NCBI RefSeq assembly: GCF_012274265.1 | Contig: NZ_JAANYY010000002.1 | Location: 930,001-994,000 of the forward strand | DNA from: Sphingopyxis microcysteis | Lineage (GTDB): Bacteria; Pseudomonadota; Alphaproteobacteria; Sphingomonadales; Sphingomonadaceae | Length of the DNA stretch: 64,000 nucleotides | Reading direction: 5' to 3' | In this document: piece after piece, positions 63,403 to 64,000 of the stretch | Layout of the letters: the number at the start of each line of letters is the position of its first letter | Numbering within the stretch: position 1 is the first letter of the stretch | Program-made: the position numbers and the translations under genes | The notes under the pieces: model-generated | Database searches by the model: none | What the model was told of the DNA's origin: nothing | Seen by the model: the letters and a program-made list of their open reading frames with translations, nothing else

Positions 63403-64000
63403 AGGAAATTCACCATGGCCCAGCTGGCGAGGCCGACAAGACCGAGCAGCATCACAAACGCATATCCATAAACATAACCCGATTGCAGCCGGACCGCGAG
63501 ACGGGTCCCCCCAGCGACGAGCGCCGCGGCGCCATCGGGACCAAAGCGGTCGATGGTGCCTTCGTCACCCTTCTTCCAGAAGAAGCGGCCGATCCAGAAG
63601 GCGGGCTTCACGAAGAGGACGTTGTAGAGCTCGTCGAAATACCATTTATTGTACAGGAACTGGTGGAGCAGCTTGAACTGCGCCACGAAGCGCGCGGGCA
63701 GCGTGGTGTTGCGGATATAGCTGTTCCACGCGAGGAACAGGCCGATCGCCATCACCGTGAACGGCGTCCACTTCACCCAAGTGTCCACCTGATGCGAATG
63801 GTGCATCAGCTCAGCATCATAGGCGAGCATGCTGCCGTTCCAGAAGGCCAGCCCCTGTTCGGGGTAGATGAACTGATATTTGAATGCATAGCCCGCAAAC
63901 ACCGCACCGATCGACAGCAGCACCAGCGGGATGATCATCGATACAGGGCTTTCGTGCGGGTGGTAGCCCGCAGTGCCATCGCCCGAAGCGCTATGGTGCG
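63399..64000 (-). CDS. nuoL: NADH-quinone oxidoreductase subunit L (C-terminal part only)
   Basis: About 200 C-terminal residues; the gene runs off the right edge. The visible part starts in a His/Gly/Ser-rich loop followed by YHPHESPVSMIIPLVLLSIGAVFAGYAF. The long amphipathic helix and the final membrane helix of NuoL come after: KLLHQFLYNKWYFDELYNVLFVKPAFW, then GYVYGYAFVMLLGLVGL. The YNKWYFDELYN motif is a NuoL hallmark. It is the first of the nuoLMN genes on the minus strand. Confidence 0.95.
   Translation of the reverse strand, partial: HHSASGDGTAGYHPHESPVSMIIPLVLLSIGAVFAGYAFKYQFIYPEQGLAFWNGSMLAYDAELMHHSHQVDTWVKWTPFTVMAIGLFLAWNSYIRNTTLPARFVAQFKLLHQFLYNKWYFDELYNVLFVKPAFWIGRFFWKKGDEGTIDRFGPDGAAALVAGGTRLAVRLQSGYVYGYAFVMLLGLVGLASWAMVNFL

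Overview
The window is a GC-rich (mostly about 65%) alphaproteobacterial chromosome segment, almost certainly from the Sphingomonadales and most like Sphingopyxis or a close relative. The evidence is the nifR3-ntrBC-ntrYX-hfq-hflX-mazG order, a double-length Hfq, fused IspDF, the nuoLMN-birA-coaX-ribonuclease J-DUF1467 string, and palindromic intergenic repeats of the kind common in sphingomonads. Genus is inferred from gene content only. There is no phage, insertion sequence, CRISPR array, rRNA or replication origin. Nearly everything is chromosomal core or ordinary accessory content.

Layout. 1-9.4 kb: a truncated periplasmic propeller/amidohydrolase gene, a family III CoA-transferase, a YghU-type glutathione transferase, an orphan TadE/TadG pair, a Phd-fold/PAS fusion protein, a secreted metallo-beta-lactamase-fold hydrolase and two acyl-CoA dehydrogenases behind a strong promoter with palindromic operators. 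9.4-17.1 kb (minus strand): a FecI-type sigma factor, FecR and TonB-dependent receptor surface-signalling set, then a large autotransporter. 17.4-25.6 kb: tRNA-Ser, then a plus-strand run of cell-wall and housekeeping genes (lytic transglycosylase, rlpA, D,D-carboxypeptidase, tmk, holB, metG, tatD, MBL hydrolase, a 58-residue membrane protein). 25.8-35.7 kb: mazG converging on the nitrogen-regulation operon dusB-ntrB-ntrC-ntrY-ntrX with hfq-hflX downstream. 35.8-44.4 kb: ispDF, pncC, a COQ10/RatA START-domain protein, lipA, carbonic anhydrase, several small genes, a DUF2235 hydrolase and ettA. 44.6-57 kb: secreted and membrane peptidases, an Ala-rich lipoprotein, tRNA-Pro and a CAU-anticodon tRNA, a deacetylase/degenerate histidine kinase pair, an Lrp-type regulator, a TPR protein, a histidine-less Hpt protein and a 790-residue membrane coiled-coil protein. 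57-64 kb (minus strand): the end of the nuo operon (nuoL partial, nuoM, nuoN) tightly coupled to birA, coaX, rnj and a DUF1467 gene.

How the genes work together. NtrB/NtrC and NtrY/NtrX are two two-component systems for nitrogen control, translated as a coupled block with overlapping start and stop codons. The Hfq-HflX-MazG group handles RNA-based regulation, ribosome rescue and nucleotide housecleaning. LipA and BirA both make protein-bound cofactors. RlpA, the transglycosylase and the carboxypeptidase act together on peptidoglycan.

No complete undescribed system is obvious. The best candidates for a second look are the Phd-PAS fusion, the tandem Hfq, the Hpt protein without any histidine lying divergent to the membrane coiled-coil protein, the histidine kinase with an eroded ATPase domain, the isolated DUF2235 hydrolase, the free-standing membrane anchor after the MBL hydrolase, and a birA gene that apparently begins with CTG inside the nuoN stop.
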